DNA of 64,000 bases from Serratia proteamaculans (GTDB taxonomy: Bacteria > Pseudomonadota > Gammaproteobacteria > Enterobacterales > Enterobacteriaceae), in contig NZ_WBKI01000002.1 in assembly GCF_008830365.1 (NCBI RefSeq), positions 372,001-436,000 of the forward strand, read 5' to 3'. The notes under the pieces are model-generated. The model was not told the DNA's origin. It ran no database searches and was given only the letters and a program-made list of their open reading frames with translations. A program made the translations under genes and the position numbers. Each line of letters begins with the position of its first letter. Position 1 is the stretch's first letter. This document shows, one piece after another, positions 45,780 to 53,646 of the stretch.

Positions 45780-46541
45780 GTGGACAGACAACGCTACCTG
45801 CAACATATTGGATTCGCAGGCATCCCCAAGCCCGACCTCCTGACGCTGCAACAGTTACACCGCTGCCATATGCTGAGCGTGCCCTTTGAGAACCTGAGCA
45901 TTATTTATCGCCAGGGGATTCATCTGGAGGAACCGGCGCTGTTCAATAAAATTGTCGAACGCAACCGCGGCGGCTTTTGCTATGAGCTGAACCGGCTGTT
46001 TGCCGCGCTGTTAAAGGACATCGGCTTTAACGTGCAGTTTATTTCCGGCGAGATCCGCGCACGCGACGGCAGCTTCGGCGCACCCTTCGACCATATGGCA
46101 CTGATGGTGGAGCTGGATCAGCCGTATCTGGTGGACGTGGGGTTTGGCGACTCCTTCCTGACGCCGCTGAAAATCACCACCACCGAGCAGCAACCACAGA
46201 CCAGCGGCACCTTCCATTTAGAACAGGAAGGCGAGACCTATTATCTGGAACGCAGAAACGGCGATAATCGCTCGCACGCCAAAACCCTGTACCGCTTTAC
46301 CCTGCAAGCCCGTGAGCCGAGTGAGTTCGACGGCATGTGCCACTACCACAGCACCTCGCCGCAGTCGCATTTTACCCAGCGGCTGGTGTGCTCGCGGCCA
46401 ACGGAAAATGGCCGGGTGACCCTCAGCGAGAACAAACTGATTATCACCGAAGATCACCAACGCCATGAATCGACGCTGCATTCGGAACAGGAACGCCGCG
46501 AAGCGCTGATGCGTTATTTTGGTATTGATCTGGAAAGTTGA
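45780..46541 (+). CDS. nhoA: Arylamine N-acetyltransferase
   Basis: A 253-residue NAT enzyme with the catalytic triad Cys67 (RGGFCYELN), His105 (PFDHM) and Asp119 (YLVDVGFG). It transfers acetyl from CoA to arylamines and arylhydroxylamines in the cytoplasm. The GTG start at 45780 gives the normal family N-terminus. It lies alone, followed by a palindromic repeat element. Confidence 0.93.
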   Translation: MDRQRYLQHIGFAGIPKPDLLTLQQLHRCHMLSVPFENLSIIYRQGIHLEEPALFNKIVERNRGGFCYELNRLFAALLKDIGFNVQFISGEIRARDGSFGAPFDHMALMVELDQPYLVDVGFGDSFLTPLKITTTEQQPQTSGTFHLEQEGETYYLERRNGDNRSHAKTLYRFTLQAREPSEFDGMCHYHSTSPQSHFTQRLVCSRPTENGRVTLSENKLIITEDHQRHESTLHSEQERREALMRYFGIDLES

Positions 46542-46547
46542 AAATAT

Positions 46548-46672
46548 ATACCCAAAATAATTGGAGTTGTATTGAGGCGGCCAGTCTGGAAGTCCCCAGG
46601 AGCATAGATAACTATGTGACTGGGGCGCACAGGCGCAGCCAACAAAGATACAGCTTCAAGTATGACGGGTAT
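46548..46672. repeat. 125-bp palindromic intergenic repeat (MITE-like)
   Basis: The 25-bp terminal inverted repeats begin ATACCC (left, 46548-46572) and end GGGTAT (right, 46648-46672), matching at roughly 19 of 25 positions. Internally CCCCAG pairs with CTGGGG around a CATAG-ATAA-CTATG hairpin. The sequence is recognisable as a dispersed repeat family of Serratia, Yersinia and Photorhabdus genomes. It lies downstream of nhoA and has no coding capacity. Confidence 0.75.
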
Positions 46673-46745
46673 AACCGTGCCGGATGATGTGCTTCATCCG
46701 CTAAATAGCGGTGCCTAATAGTGCTACAGATGAAGAGTGTTCAGG

Positions 46746-46916
46746 TTATGCGCCAGGCTTTCCATTCTGTTCAGCTAATAAAATGCGCGCAAACACGCCT
46801 TCCATTTCACTCACCTTTTTTATAAATTCCTCTGGTGTATATACCACCCCGGCGTGGGCAATATAGTGCAGTGCCATTTCACGAGACTTTTGCATCACCC
46901 ATTGATTTCTTAACAT
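46746..46916 (-). CDS. Small protein of unknown function (56 aa)
   Basis: A 56-residue ORF on the minus strand, starting ATG 46916 with AAGGA about 8 bases upstream. The protein starts MLRNQWVMQKSREMALHYIA and contains TPEEFIKKVSEMEGVF, which looks like two amphipathic helices. It lies 56 bases downstream of the LuxR-type gene in the same direction and could be part of its transcript. No family is recognised. Confidence 0.6.
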   Translation of the reverse strand: MLRNQWVMQKSREMALHYIAHAGVVYTPEEFIKKVSEMEGVFARILLAEQNGKPGA

Positions 46917-46972
46917 ACTAATATCCTTCTATAATAAAAACGCCATTCAAACAGCAGGCCTTCTTTATAAAG

Positions 46973-47530
46973 TCAATTAAACAACTTCGACAGTTTGACC
47001 AACGAATAGGGGGTGTTATCTAAACCCAACTTCTTCAGCGCTTTGATTTTTTGGCTGCTGATGGTTTTGATACTTTTCCTTGTTCTAAATGCAATATTGG
47101 TGGGGCTCATGCCTAATATGACAAGTTTCAGTACGCTATATTCGATAAAAGATAAAACCTCGCGATGCCCTTTAGTGCCAGAAAAGTCCCCTCCCTCTAT
47201 GACTTCACGCTCAAACACCTCAACGCCGGCCTCTTCCTCAATAAACCTAAGCGTTTTCATGGATAAATACTCCATAATTGCGATAACCCGCTTTTGCGCA
47301 ATGAAGATGATATCCCGATGTCCATAAAAATGCGCATTCCTTAGCAAGGGTAAAATGGTTGGGTAGTCGTCATCTGTAATATGAATTAACACTATCGCCT
47401 GACCAACATCACCCCCGCTAAAATAATCCGGCCCAATAAATGCCATTTCATAGCCTGTTTTATTTTCAAAAACGGCCTTTAATGCCAGCCTGGTGAACTG
47501 GCATTGACTCATCAATAATATTTTTTTCAT
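46973..47530 (-). CDS. LuxR-type transcriptional regulator
   Basis: A 185-residue protein started at ATG 47530. The N-terminal 120 residues resemble a response-regulator-like receiver fold without the usual phosphorylation motifs. The C-terminal LuxR helix-turn-helix reads LSFIEYSVLKLVILGMSPTN then TRKSIKTISSQKIKALKKLG. Genes of this type often control fimbriae, capsule or motility; the fimbrial operon starts some 12 kb away. It is more AT-rich than its neighbours. Confidence 0.8.
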   Translation of the reverse strand: MKKILLMSQCQFTRLALKAVFENKTGYEMAFIGPDYFSGGDVGQAIVLIHITDDDYPTILPLLRNAHFYGHRDIIFIAQKRVIAIMEYLSMKTLRFIEEEAGVEVFEREVIEGGDFSGTKGHREVLSFIEYSVLKLVILGMSPTNIAFRTRKSIKTISSQKIKALKKLGLDNTPYSLVKLSKLFN

Positions 47531-47585
47531 TTCGGCCAATACGCTAAAGAGTAAAAAAGGTTTCTGGAGTAGACAGTTATTGCCG

Positions 47586-49340
47586 TCAGAAGCTTGAGCG
47601 CGCAAACCGCCTGTCATGAGGAAACAATAACGCCGCCTCGTACCGCAGTTCATCGGCCCGAACATATTGTTGCTGTTGATACAAGATAACCAACAGGTTG
47701 GCGTAAACGTTTTTATCAATGCGGTGATTCAGATAACGCTGCGCCCATTGGGCATAGGTTTCCAGCCGCTGCTCGTCATGCGTTCGGTTAAAGGCAAGCA
47801 AGCCTGCCAACTGGCGATCAAACTGCAGGCGATCGTCATGCATCCAACTCGCCCAGCCCGGCAAGGCGTCCAGCTGCCGCATATCCTGCAACCCGCCGCG
47901 CTCCGCCTGGGTCAATACCCGCCCGCTGTAAAACCCGGTCGCCATCACGAAAATCGCCACCAGTGATAGGGCCAGCATCGGCAGTCGCCAAGGTTTTAAC
48001 CCACAGCCGGTGCCAAGGCGCGGACTAACCAGTCGATCGAGCATTGCCAGCAACAACAGGAACACCAGCCAGTGCAGTGCCGACAGGTAAAACGGGTATT
48101 CGGTTTGGCTATGCAATGCAATCGGCAGCAGCGCCAGACACAGCGCCAACGCCTCGCCTGCCGATGCCTTACCGCAGGCAAAGGCCCGCTTGTCGCGCCA
48201 GCGGGCGTGGGCCAGCAGTTTGATGCCCGCCCGCACCAAGAGCAGCGTACCCAGCAGCGCGACCATGCCCCCTTCCACCCACCACAACAGCAATTCGTTA
48301 TGTGGATGACGAGCAATTTCGGTCACCGCCGTGGGCGGGGTTTGGTTAATGCGAAAATGCTGAAAACTGTACTCAAAACTGCCATAACCCCAGCCAAGCA
48401 GCGGTTTTTCGGCGATCATCGCCAGCGTATCGCGCAGCATGGTGTAGCGCGCATGGTTGGAGCCGGCATGGCTGGCGTAGCGCAATGCACCGCCCAGCTC
48501 ACTCCCCCACCACAGCACCAGCACGCCCACCAGGGTGCCGCCGGCCATCAGCAGTGAGGCAATGGCGACAGCCTGCGGATGACGGCGGCAAAAACACAGG
48601 ACAAACAGCCCCAGCACCAGGGCACCCGCCAGCCAGCCGGTGCGGGATTGCACCCACACCAACACCATCGGCAGCAGCACCAACGCCGCGGCCAGGGCGC
48701 GGCGACGCCAGCATTCTACTCGCGGATCCAGTCGCTGGAACCCAGGCAGCACATACGCCGCCAACGCCAGCGCTAACCCGGTGGCGATAAAACTCGCCAG
48801 CACGTTAGGCTGCTGGAAAATGCCAAAGGCGCGCGAGCTGCCAGATGGGATCCAAAATTGTGCAATTGCTGGAGCAAACAGCTGCAACAGCACGATTAAC
48901 GCCTGAACCACCGCCGCCGATAAAATCAAATACAGCACCGCATGGCGCTGGCGTGCGGTCATGCGCACCTGCAGCCAGGTGAAATAGAACGCCGCGCCGG
49001 CAAATAAGCCAGCCAGCCGCCAAACGGCGGCGCTTTGCCATTCGGGCCGGGTAAATATAACCGGCAGTGCCAACAGCAAACCGGCGGCTATTATTGCGCG
49101 ACAGGTCGGCGTCATCACAACCTGGCACAGCGGTGTTGCCCGCCAGCAAACCCCCATCAATAGCGCCGCGCCGCCGTAGACCAAAAAATTAAATGGCAGC
49201 GACAATCCACTCCCGCCGGGGTTGGGGATATATATCGCCAGCGGAATAAAAAGCAAAAATATAAATAAGAAAAAAACACGATCGAATATCATAAAAAAAC
49301 CTGGAAACATTAGAAAAAATGGCATTAAAAATAACGCCAT
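47586..49340 (-). CDS. PglL/Wzy-family O-oligosaccharyltransferase or O-antigen ligase
   Basis: A 584-residue membrane protein with about twelve helices. The Wzy_C ligase signature appears as SRAFGIFQQPNVLASFIATG (PglL_A-like) and, in the large periplasmic loop, the EIARHPHNELLLWWVEGG motif with the catalytic histidine. The C-terminal soluble part carries helical TPR-like segments. PglL proteins attach glycan to periplasmic or pilin proteins. The true start may be ATG 49292, which has a better ribosome site. Confidence 0.85.
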   Translation of the reverse strand: MALFLMPFFLMFPGFFMIFDRVFFLFIFLLFIPLAIYIPNPGGSGLSLPFNFLVYGGAALLMGVCWRATPLCQVVMTPTCRAIIAAGLLLALPVIFTRPEWQSAAVWRLAGLFAGAAFYFTWLQVRMTARQRHAVLYLILSAAVVQALIVLLQLFAPAIAQFWIPSGSSRAFGIFQQPNVLASFIATGLALALAAYVLPGFQRLDPRVECWRRRALAAALVLLPMVLVWVQSRTGWLAGALVLGLFVLCFCRRHPQAVAIASLLMAGGTLVGVLVLWWGSELGGALRYASHAGSNHARYTMLRDTLAMIAEKPLLGWGYGSFEYSFQHFRINQTPPTAVTEIARHPHNELLLWWVEGGMVALLGTLLLVRAGIKLLAHARWRDKRAFACGKASAGEALALCLALLPIALHSQTEYPFYLSALHWLVFLLLLAMLDRLVSPRLGTGCGLKPWRLPMLALSLVAIFVMATGFYSGRVLTQAERGGLQDMRQLDALPGWASWMHDDRLQFDRQLAGLLAFNRTHDEQRLETYAQWAQRYLNHRIDKNVYANLLVILYQQQQYVRADELRYEAALLFPHDRRFARSSF

Positions 49341-50137
49341 TTAGATTAAAATAACATCAGATAAGCGTGCGGTACTTAACGATAATTAGCGTGCAGCACG
49401 ATGCTTTTAGCCGCCACGCCCATCTTTAATACATCCTTCGCGCTAAGCTCGGTTTGTTAAGTGACGGTCGGCTGATTGCCGCTTTCACGTTATCCCAAAA
49501 CATAATCGGCGTTTCGAAGGCGATTTTTCTCCCTTGTCCTCTAATACATAAGTGTAGTTCCATTCCCGTATGTTGTTTAAGCACTAGGACGGAGCACGCC
49601 ATGCAGTTCCTGTTCACGCACATCATGATGACACACGTCAGACGGCGGACCGCCGCGGCACCGCGCGTTCACTCCCAAACAACGTATTAGCCGGTTGACT
49701 CCTTTCATAAGCCAGACAGTTGCAATGGGATGTATTTATCCAACAGGCTTACAGCGGTACGTTGATGGTTATCGACCCGGAATTTCGAATCACCAGCTGT
49801 CCTTTCTACAGAGTCGGCGGTTTCTCGTTTGCAGATTTGTGAGACGAATCCATGCGGGCGGTCCGTGTTATTTTTTGAGCTCCGGGCGGTACCAGGGCGA
49901 CATATCAGAGAAGCACTATGTGTTGATCATATTACTTTTACCCTAACCCAGACCCACCCACACTTCCGACGCATTTAACATATATTGGTGGCTTGTCGTA
50001 TTACCAAATCCGAGCGCACGTACAGGGACCGTGTGGCTCCACACTGTACAAAAGTCCGCGTAGGGTACCGGCAACTGATGGGTGGCGTCTTTTCCAAAGT
50101 GCGGGGCGGGCCAGGGCGGTGGGGCCGGGCCTCGGTC
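49341..50137. other. Long region without a supported gene
   Basis: About 800 bases between the PglL-type gene and the second adhesin. The first 100 probably hold the PglL-gene promoter. The rest has only short reading frames of unnatural composition, and no motif of the RT or adhesins was found by eye. Just after the adhesin stop lies a 31-base stretch on the minus strand that is nearly all G and C (50101-50132), and GTGTGG-CT-CCACAC, a small inverted repeat, lies at 50031-50044. Confidence 0.5.
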
Positions 50138-50953
50138 TCAGTCGTATGTGACATTCACGACCGCGCTGCCGGAGTACGTGCCTGGTCCGAGACGTTCGAC
50201 CCCCCGCGTTTTGACGCGTAGAGGTACTGGACGGCTTTCTTGGCCGGACATATTGAAGACGCCTGGCACACCGTACCCCCGACCCCAGTCAAGGATGGCC
50301 ACACTGGTGTTATCACCACCAAGCGGGATTTCTTCTGCACTGTTTGTTTCGATCCGTAATCTCACAGACTGCGAGCACCCGACCCGCACGTCTGGCACTG
50401 TTTGTTCTTCGGGCAGCCGTCCTACAGTTGTGTCGAATGTAACAACGATCTGTGCCGGTTCTATCCTACAGCTAGGCACTTGCACTAACCCCTTAGCACA
50501 GTTAGATATGATAGTTCCAGCTCGCATGTTCCAAGCCCCTGTGCCGTCCATCGCTAGGACAACGCAGGGGTCGGCACCATATTTGTCGGGTAGCCAGTCA
50601 TGCGCCACCCGGTCTTTATTGATTACCGTTGACCACCACTCGCCGATCGTCGCGTATTCTGAGTCGTCCCCCGGATGGCCGTGATTCCAATCGCCCGTAT
50701 CTTGTGTACTGTAACCGTCCCGGCCCAGGGGTAGCCAAGATTCGGATATGGTGAAGAACCGCAAGCGACAATACCGAGTCCCGTAACACGGATTTGGGGT
50801 TGGGTCACTCGCGGAGGCCCCCACGATTTTAGCAAAAAAAGGACCGTTGGGATCCGACGGGGCCTCAGTCACGGAGACAGTAACGTTCGCGTGGGTATAG
50901 GCGGCAGGAAGGGTAAGAAGTGATAGCCAGATGGCACTTGCATGGATATTCAC
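50138..50953 (-). CDS. MrpH-like fimbrial tip adhesin, second cassette
   Basis: A 271-residue secreted protein started at GTG 50953 with GAGAGA upstream. A signal peptide (1-22) is followed by a receptor-binding domain and a pilin domain ending NVTYD with penultimate Tyr for donor-strand uptake. Six cysteines (56, 62, 130, 152, 162, 193) and LDWGRGYGVP are shared with the first-cassette adhesin. His91-x-His93 and His118 could form a zinc site as in Proteus MrpH (275 residues). It follows a partial RT tail, and codon use is flat and unlike the pilins. It may be silent or reached by readthrough. Confidence 0.75.
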   Translation of the reverse strand: MNIHASAIWLSLLTLPAAYTHANVTVSVTEAPSDPNGPFFAKIVGASASDPTPNPCYGTRYCRLRFFTISESWLPLGRDGYSTQDTGDWNHGHPGDDSEYATIGEWWSTVINKDRVAHDWLPDKYGADPCVVLAMDGTGAWNMRAGTIISNCAKGLVQVPSCRIEPAQIVVTFDTTVGRLPEEQTVPDVRVGCSQSVRLRIETNSAEEIPLGGDNTSVAILDWGRGYGVPGVFNMSGQESRPVPLRVKTRGVERLGPGTYSGSAVVNVTYD

Positions 50954-50980
50954 GGGTATATCTCTCAGAATTTTTATTAA

Positions 50981-51141
50981 CCGGCAGATACCACTAAATA
51001 TCATCCAATTGATGACCCAGCATTCGCTCTGCCCATAATGTCCACCGTGCCTCGTACGTTCGCACTCGTTCCACAGTTTCTGTCGATGACACCCCCTGTC
51101 GGCGAGCCTGCTCGTAAAGCCGCGCGCGTCGTTCACGATGG
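50981..51141. repeat. RT-tail direct repeat, copy 2
   Basis: A 161-bp repeat aligned without gaps to 52118-52278, with 15 mismatches (146 of 161 identical). It comprises the last 49 codons of the RT gene and the first bases of the gap before an adhesin. With copy 1 it flanks the first adhesin as direct repeats 1,137 bp apart. Confidence 0.9.
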
Positions 51142-51215
51142 TGGTCCCGTGGGGCCAAGCCACAGAGCACCCTTGGGCAATCCGCGTAACATCACTATCA
51201 TCAACCGGGCCGGGT
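50994..51215 (-). pseudogene. Remnant of the reverse transcriptase 3' end
   Basis: On the minus strand, the last 45 codons keep an open frame highly similar to the end of the RT (RRARLYEQARRQGVSSTETV and MLGHQLDDI, stop at 50994-50996). Upstream, similarity continues patchily (an IAQG segment matching RT residues 252-255) but with deletions and a frame change, so no active RT is encoded. Differences from the full RT are mostly conservative amino acid changes, which suggests the tail came from another functional RT lineage rather than simple decay. The upstream boundary is approximate. Confidence 0.8.
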
Positions 51216-51272
51216 GACTGGGTAGTGGCTACGCGGGTGCCTCCAGCGCATTCTCAGGTCGGTGTGTTGTAC

Positions 51273-52091
51273 TCAGTTGTAGGTTAGGTTTACCACGGCA
51301 GTGCCGGAGACAACCCCCGCGTGCAGGTTTGCAAGGCCGACGGTCTTGACCCTTACCGCCAGCGTGGTTGGAACATTTTTCTCGACACGAAGCGCGCGAG
51401 GAACGCCGTACCCCGCCCCCCAGTCCAGCTGAGCATATGAGTTCACCTCCCCCCCAAGGGGGATTTTCTCCTCTTCGTTGGTCCGTACCGTTAACGACGT
51501 CGACTGAGTGCACGAGATTTGTACTGTCCCACCATCGGTGTCCGGCACGTTCACGCCCTGGGCAGTAGTCAGGGTAATGTTCACATGATTTGGCGTCAGC
51601 GAGCACGTCGGCATTGCGACATATGCATCAGCGCAGTTCGAGACCAGGGTTCCCGGGATAGACTGGCGGTCTGAAATTCTCATGCCAGCCAGGGCCATGC
51701 ACGGCTTATGTATTTGGTGCCTGTCATCGTAGTCATAGCCAGAGATGCCCCGGTTCTTCAGGGGTACGGCGGCCCACCATTCACCCATCGTCCGGAATTT
51801 ATAACTTTGATCATGGTCGCTCACGCCCGCGTATTCAAACCATCCATAGTCGTGTGACGAATGTTCCGATTGATTGTTTACGTCCCACTTTTTGTCGAGC
51901 ATGACGAAGCGCAATTCGCAATTTCGGTCTCCAAAGCACGGGTTCGGCATCTTATCTTCAATCGACGCGGCTACGATATGGGAAGCTGCTCGATACGGTT
52001 CCGCCGCGGGTGGCGATGATATCGCGATAATTAGTGATGCGAGGCAACTCCGGCTCATCAGCAGTAGGGTCAGGAGGGTAATCGGTTTCAT
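51273..52091 (-). CDS. MrpH-like fimbrial tip adhesin, first cassette
   Basis: A 272-residue adhesin, first gene after the RT (39-base gap). Signal peptide 1-18, N-terminal receptor domain, and C-terminal pilin domain ending NLTYN. Cys52, 58, 131, 153, 163 and 194 match the second adhesin; NPCFGDRNCELRF, MGEWW and IPLGG are shared. By eye the C-terminal halves are about 40% identical and the N-terminal domains less. Putative metal-binding histidines differ (His77, His80, His93, His125, His128). Codon choice is even and lacks the GC-rich bias of the pilin genes. It is probably the expressed tip adhesin. Confidence 0.8.
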   Translation of the reverse strand: MKPITLLTLLLMSRSCLASLIIAISSPPAAEPYRAASHIVAASIEDKMPNPCFGDRNCELRFVMLDKKWDVNNQSEHSSHDYGWFEYAGVSDHDQSYKFRTMGEWWAAVPLKNRGISGYDYDDRHQIHKPCMALAGMRISDRQSIPGTLVSNCADAYVAMPTCSLTPNHVNITLTTAQGVNVPDTDGGTVQISCTQSTSLTVRTNEEEKIPLGGEVNSYAQLDWGAGYGVPRALRVEKNVPTTLAVRVKTVGLANLHAGVVSGTAVVNLTYN

Positions 52092-52117
52092 GTTCTGGAT
52101 CTCTGAATTTTATCTAT

Positions 52118-52278
52118 CCGGCAGATACCACTAAATATCATCCAATGGATGACCCAGCATGCATTCTGCCCATATTGTCCACCGTGCCTCGAACGTCCGC
52201 ACTCGCAATTCAGTCTCTGTCGATGACAGCCCCTGTCGGCGAGCCTGCTCGTAAAGCCGCGCGCGTCGTGCACGATGG
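52118..52278. repeat. RT-tail direct repeat, copy 1
   Basis: The 3' end of the intact RT gene plus 13 bases of the gap before the first adhesin, 146 of 161 bases identical to 50981-51141. The 15 differences are not confined to adenines on either strand. Confidence 0.9.
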
Positions 52279-53108
52279 TTTTCCAGCGCTCTGGGCGCTA
52301 TGGTGGCCCCCGTGGGGGTAAACCATACCCCCAGCCAGTCAAAACCCTGCGCAATCCTGCCCAGTTGCGTCTTGTCCGGATGGGTTTCAAACCCGCCCAG
52401 GTTAAAAAATTCATGCAGCCGCTTAACGCAGCGCCGCAGTTGCCAGCGGGTGCGGGTGAACACCAGAAAATCATCCATGTATCTTGCATAAAAGGTTCCT
52501 TCCTGCGCATTAAAATAGCTGTCAACGTGGTGCAACAAGCTGCCGCCAATCAGCGGGCTCAACGCACAACCTCGGCAGATGCCGTTTTGCGGGGTATAAA
52601 ACTCACCGCCGTCTTCTACGCTGTAATGCACATATTGCTGAATCACATCAAACAGCACCGGGTCGGCCACATGCCATTTCAGCTGATTGATCACCTGCTG
52701 TTTACGGATGTGCCGGTAATAACCGCGAATGTCCGTTCGGTAGACAAAAGCGTATTCTCCGCCGGCCAGCGCCGCCCGGACTTCCGCTACCGAAACCACG
52801 CTACCGCCATGCCCGCGCAAGTGCATGCAACGAGCAGGTTTTGGCAACAGCGGTTCCGCCAACAACGCGGCCCACTTCAATATCAGCGCATCCTGCGCAC
52901 ACCACTGCACCCAACTGCGACCACCCCGCCGCAACGCCTGCATCGGCGCCAGCCGGTAATGCCCACTTTGCAGTTGCCGATAGAGCCGGTCGCCCTGCTG
53001 CGCCCAGTGAAAGCGCAAATGCCAAATGTCCGCATTGGGCGGTGCATGGCGACGACGTTGGCACAGCCAGCGCCAGGCGGCTTGCCATGCCGCCGCGCGG
53101 TTATTCAT
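52131..53108 (-). CDS. Reverse transcriptase within fimbrial operon
   Basis: A 325-residue stand-alone RT. Motif A is YRTDIRGYYRHI (Asp126), motif B is NGICRGCALSPLIGGSLL, and motif C is YARYMDDFLVF (Asp212, Asp213). Motif D/E includes FETHPDKTQLGRI then FDWLGVWF. All catalytic aspartates are present; no maturase, endonuclease or integrase domain is seen. Its ATG overlaps the stop of the last pilin by 8 bases, so it is translated as part of the operon. Codon use is native until about 52290, after which the tail looks foreign. It does not match a retron or group II intron setting. Its role in adhesin cassette change is inferred. Confidence 0.88.
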   Translation of the reverse strand: MNNRAAAWQAAWRWLCQRRRHAPPNADIWHLRFHWAQQGDRLYRQLQSGHYRLAPMQALRRGGRSWVQWCAQDALILKWAALLAEPLLPKPARCMHLRGHGGSVVSVAEVRAALAGGEYAFVYRTDIRGYYRHIRKQQVINQLKWHVADPVLFDVIQQYVHYSVEDGGEFYTPQNGICRGCALSPLIGGSLLHHVDSYFNAQEGTFYARYMDDFLVFTRTRWQLRRCVKRLHEFFNLGGFETHPDKTQLGRIAQGFDWLGVWFTPTGATIAPRALENHRARRARLYEQARRQGLSSTETELRVRTFEARWTIWAECMLGHPLDDI

Positions 53109-53646
53109 ATTCCAGGCTAAAGGTCGCCACCGCGCTGAACGGCCCGCGCTCGATGGTTTTGTGCTTCAGCGCGTCCGGTTCACCCTGCACATAGGCGTGC
53201 GCCGTCAGAATATTGGCCCCGCTCACCAATGCCTGCGCCTTGCCTTGCTGGTTAATCGGCAACGGCTCACCCTGCGGGGTTTCCATGCCGATGGCGATGC
53301 CGCTGGCCTGGCTGGCACCGTTTAGCGCCAGCAACCCCGGCAGCGCGGTGCTTTCATTACCACTGAAGGTCACCCTGACCGTTTTGCCCAGACTGAGATC
53401 GCACTGCGCCAGATGCAACTCAAACGCCTGACCGGGCGTGCGGGTATTCAGATACAGGTACTTGTCGATTACCGTGTCAAAATCCAGCACCACCGTTTCA
53501 TCACCCGGCGGGATCACGCAGGGTTCCGCTACCAGCGCACCGTGCAGGCGCATATTCTCCGCCGCGCCGACCGGTACACTACACAGCAGCAACGCCGCCG
53601 TTGCGCACCAACCTGCTTTATTCCCCATGCTTATTCTCCGCCTCAT
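53101..53646 (-). CDS. Minor fimbrial subunit (MrpG-like)
   Basis: A pilin of 175-181 residues. ATG 53646 overlaps the previous stop (ATGA), and ATG 53628 has GGAG 7 bases upstream. After the signal peptide (ending VGAAE) comes a pilin fold with Cys pair in EPCVIPPGDETVVLDF and LAQCDLSLG, and the C-terminal beta strand AVATFSLEYE for chaperone and donor-strand pairing. Probably a tip-fibrillum adaptor carrying the adhesin. The RT gene starts inside its last codons. Confidence 0.85.
   Translation of the reverse strand: MRRRISMGNKAGWCATAALLLCSVPVGAAENMRLHGALVAEPCVIPPGDETVVLDFDTVIDKYLYLNTRTPGQAFELHLAQCDLSLGKTVRVTFSGNESTALPGLLALNGASQASGIAIGMETPQGEPLPINQQGKAQALVSGANILTAHAYVQGEPDALKHKTIERGPFSAVATFSLEYE

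Noticed and set aside
49426-49946. Short reading frames of 66-83 codons on both strands
   Set aside because: No ribosome sites, domains or natural composition; they lie in the gene-free zone.
50082-50684. Long reading frame on the + strand over the second adhesin
   Set aside because: It is antisense to the adhesin, whose signal peptide, cysteines and C-terminal pilin motif make it the real gene.
50981-52278. Classical diversity-generating retroelement with template and variable repeats
   Set aside because: The only near-identical repeat pair near the RT differs at 15 sites that are not limited to adenines on either strand, lies in RT coding sequence rather than in an adhesin, and no Avd-like gene is seen. 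A mechanism related to DGRs is not excluded, but the standard layout is absent.
52131-53108. Group II intron or retron
   Set aside because: The RT has no maturase or endonuclease domain, overlaps a pilin gene in frame with the operon, and no intron domain V-like hairpin or msr/msd structure was recognised around it.
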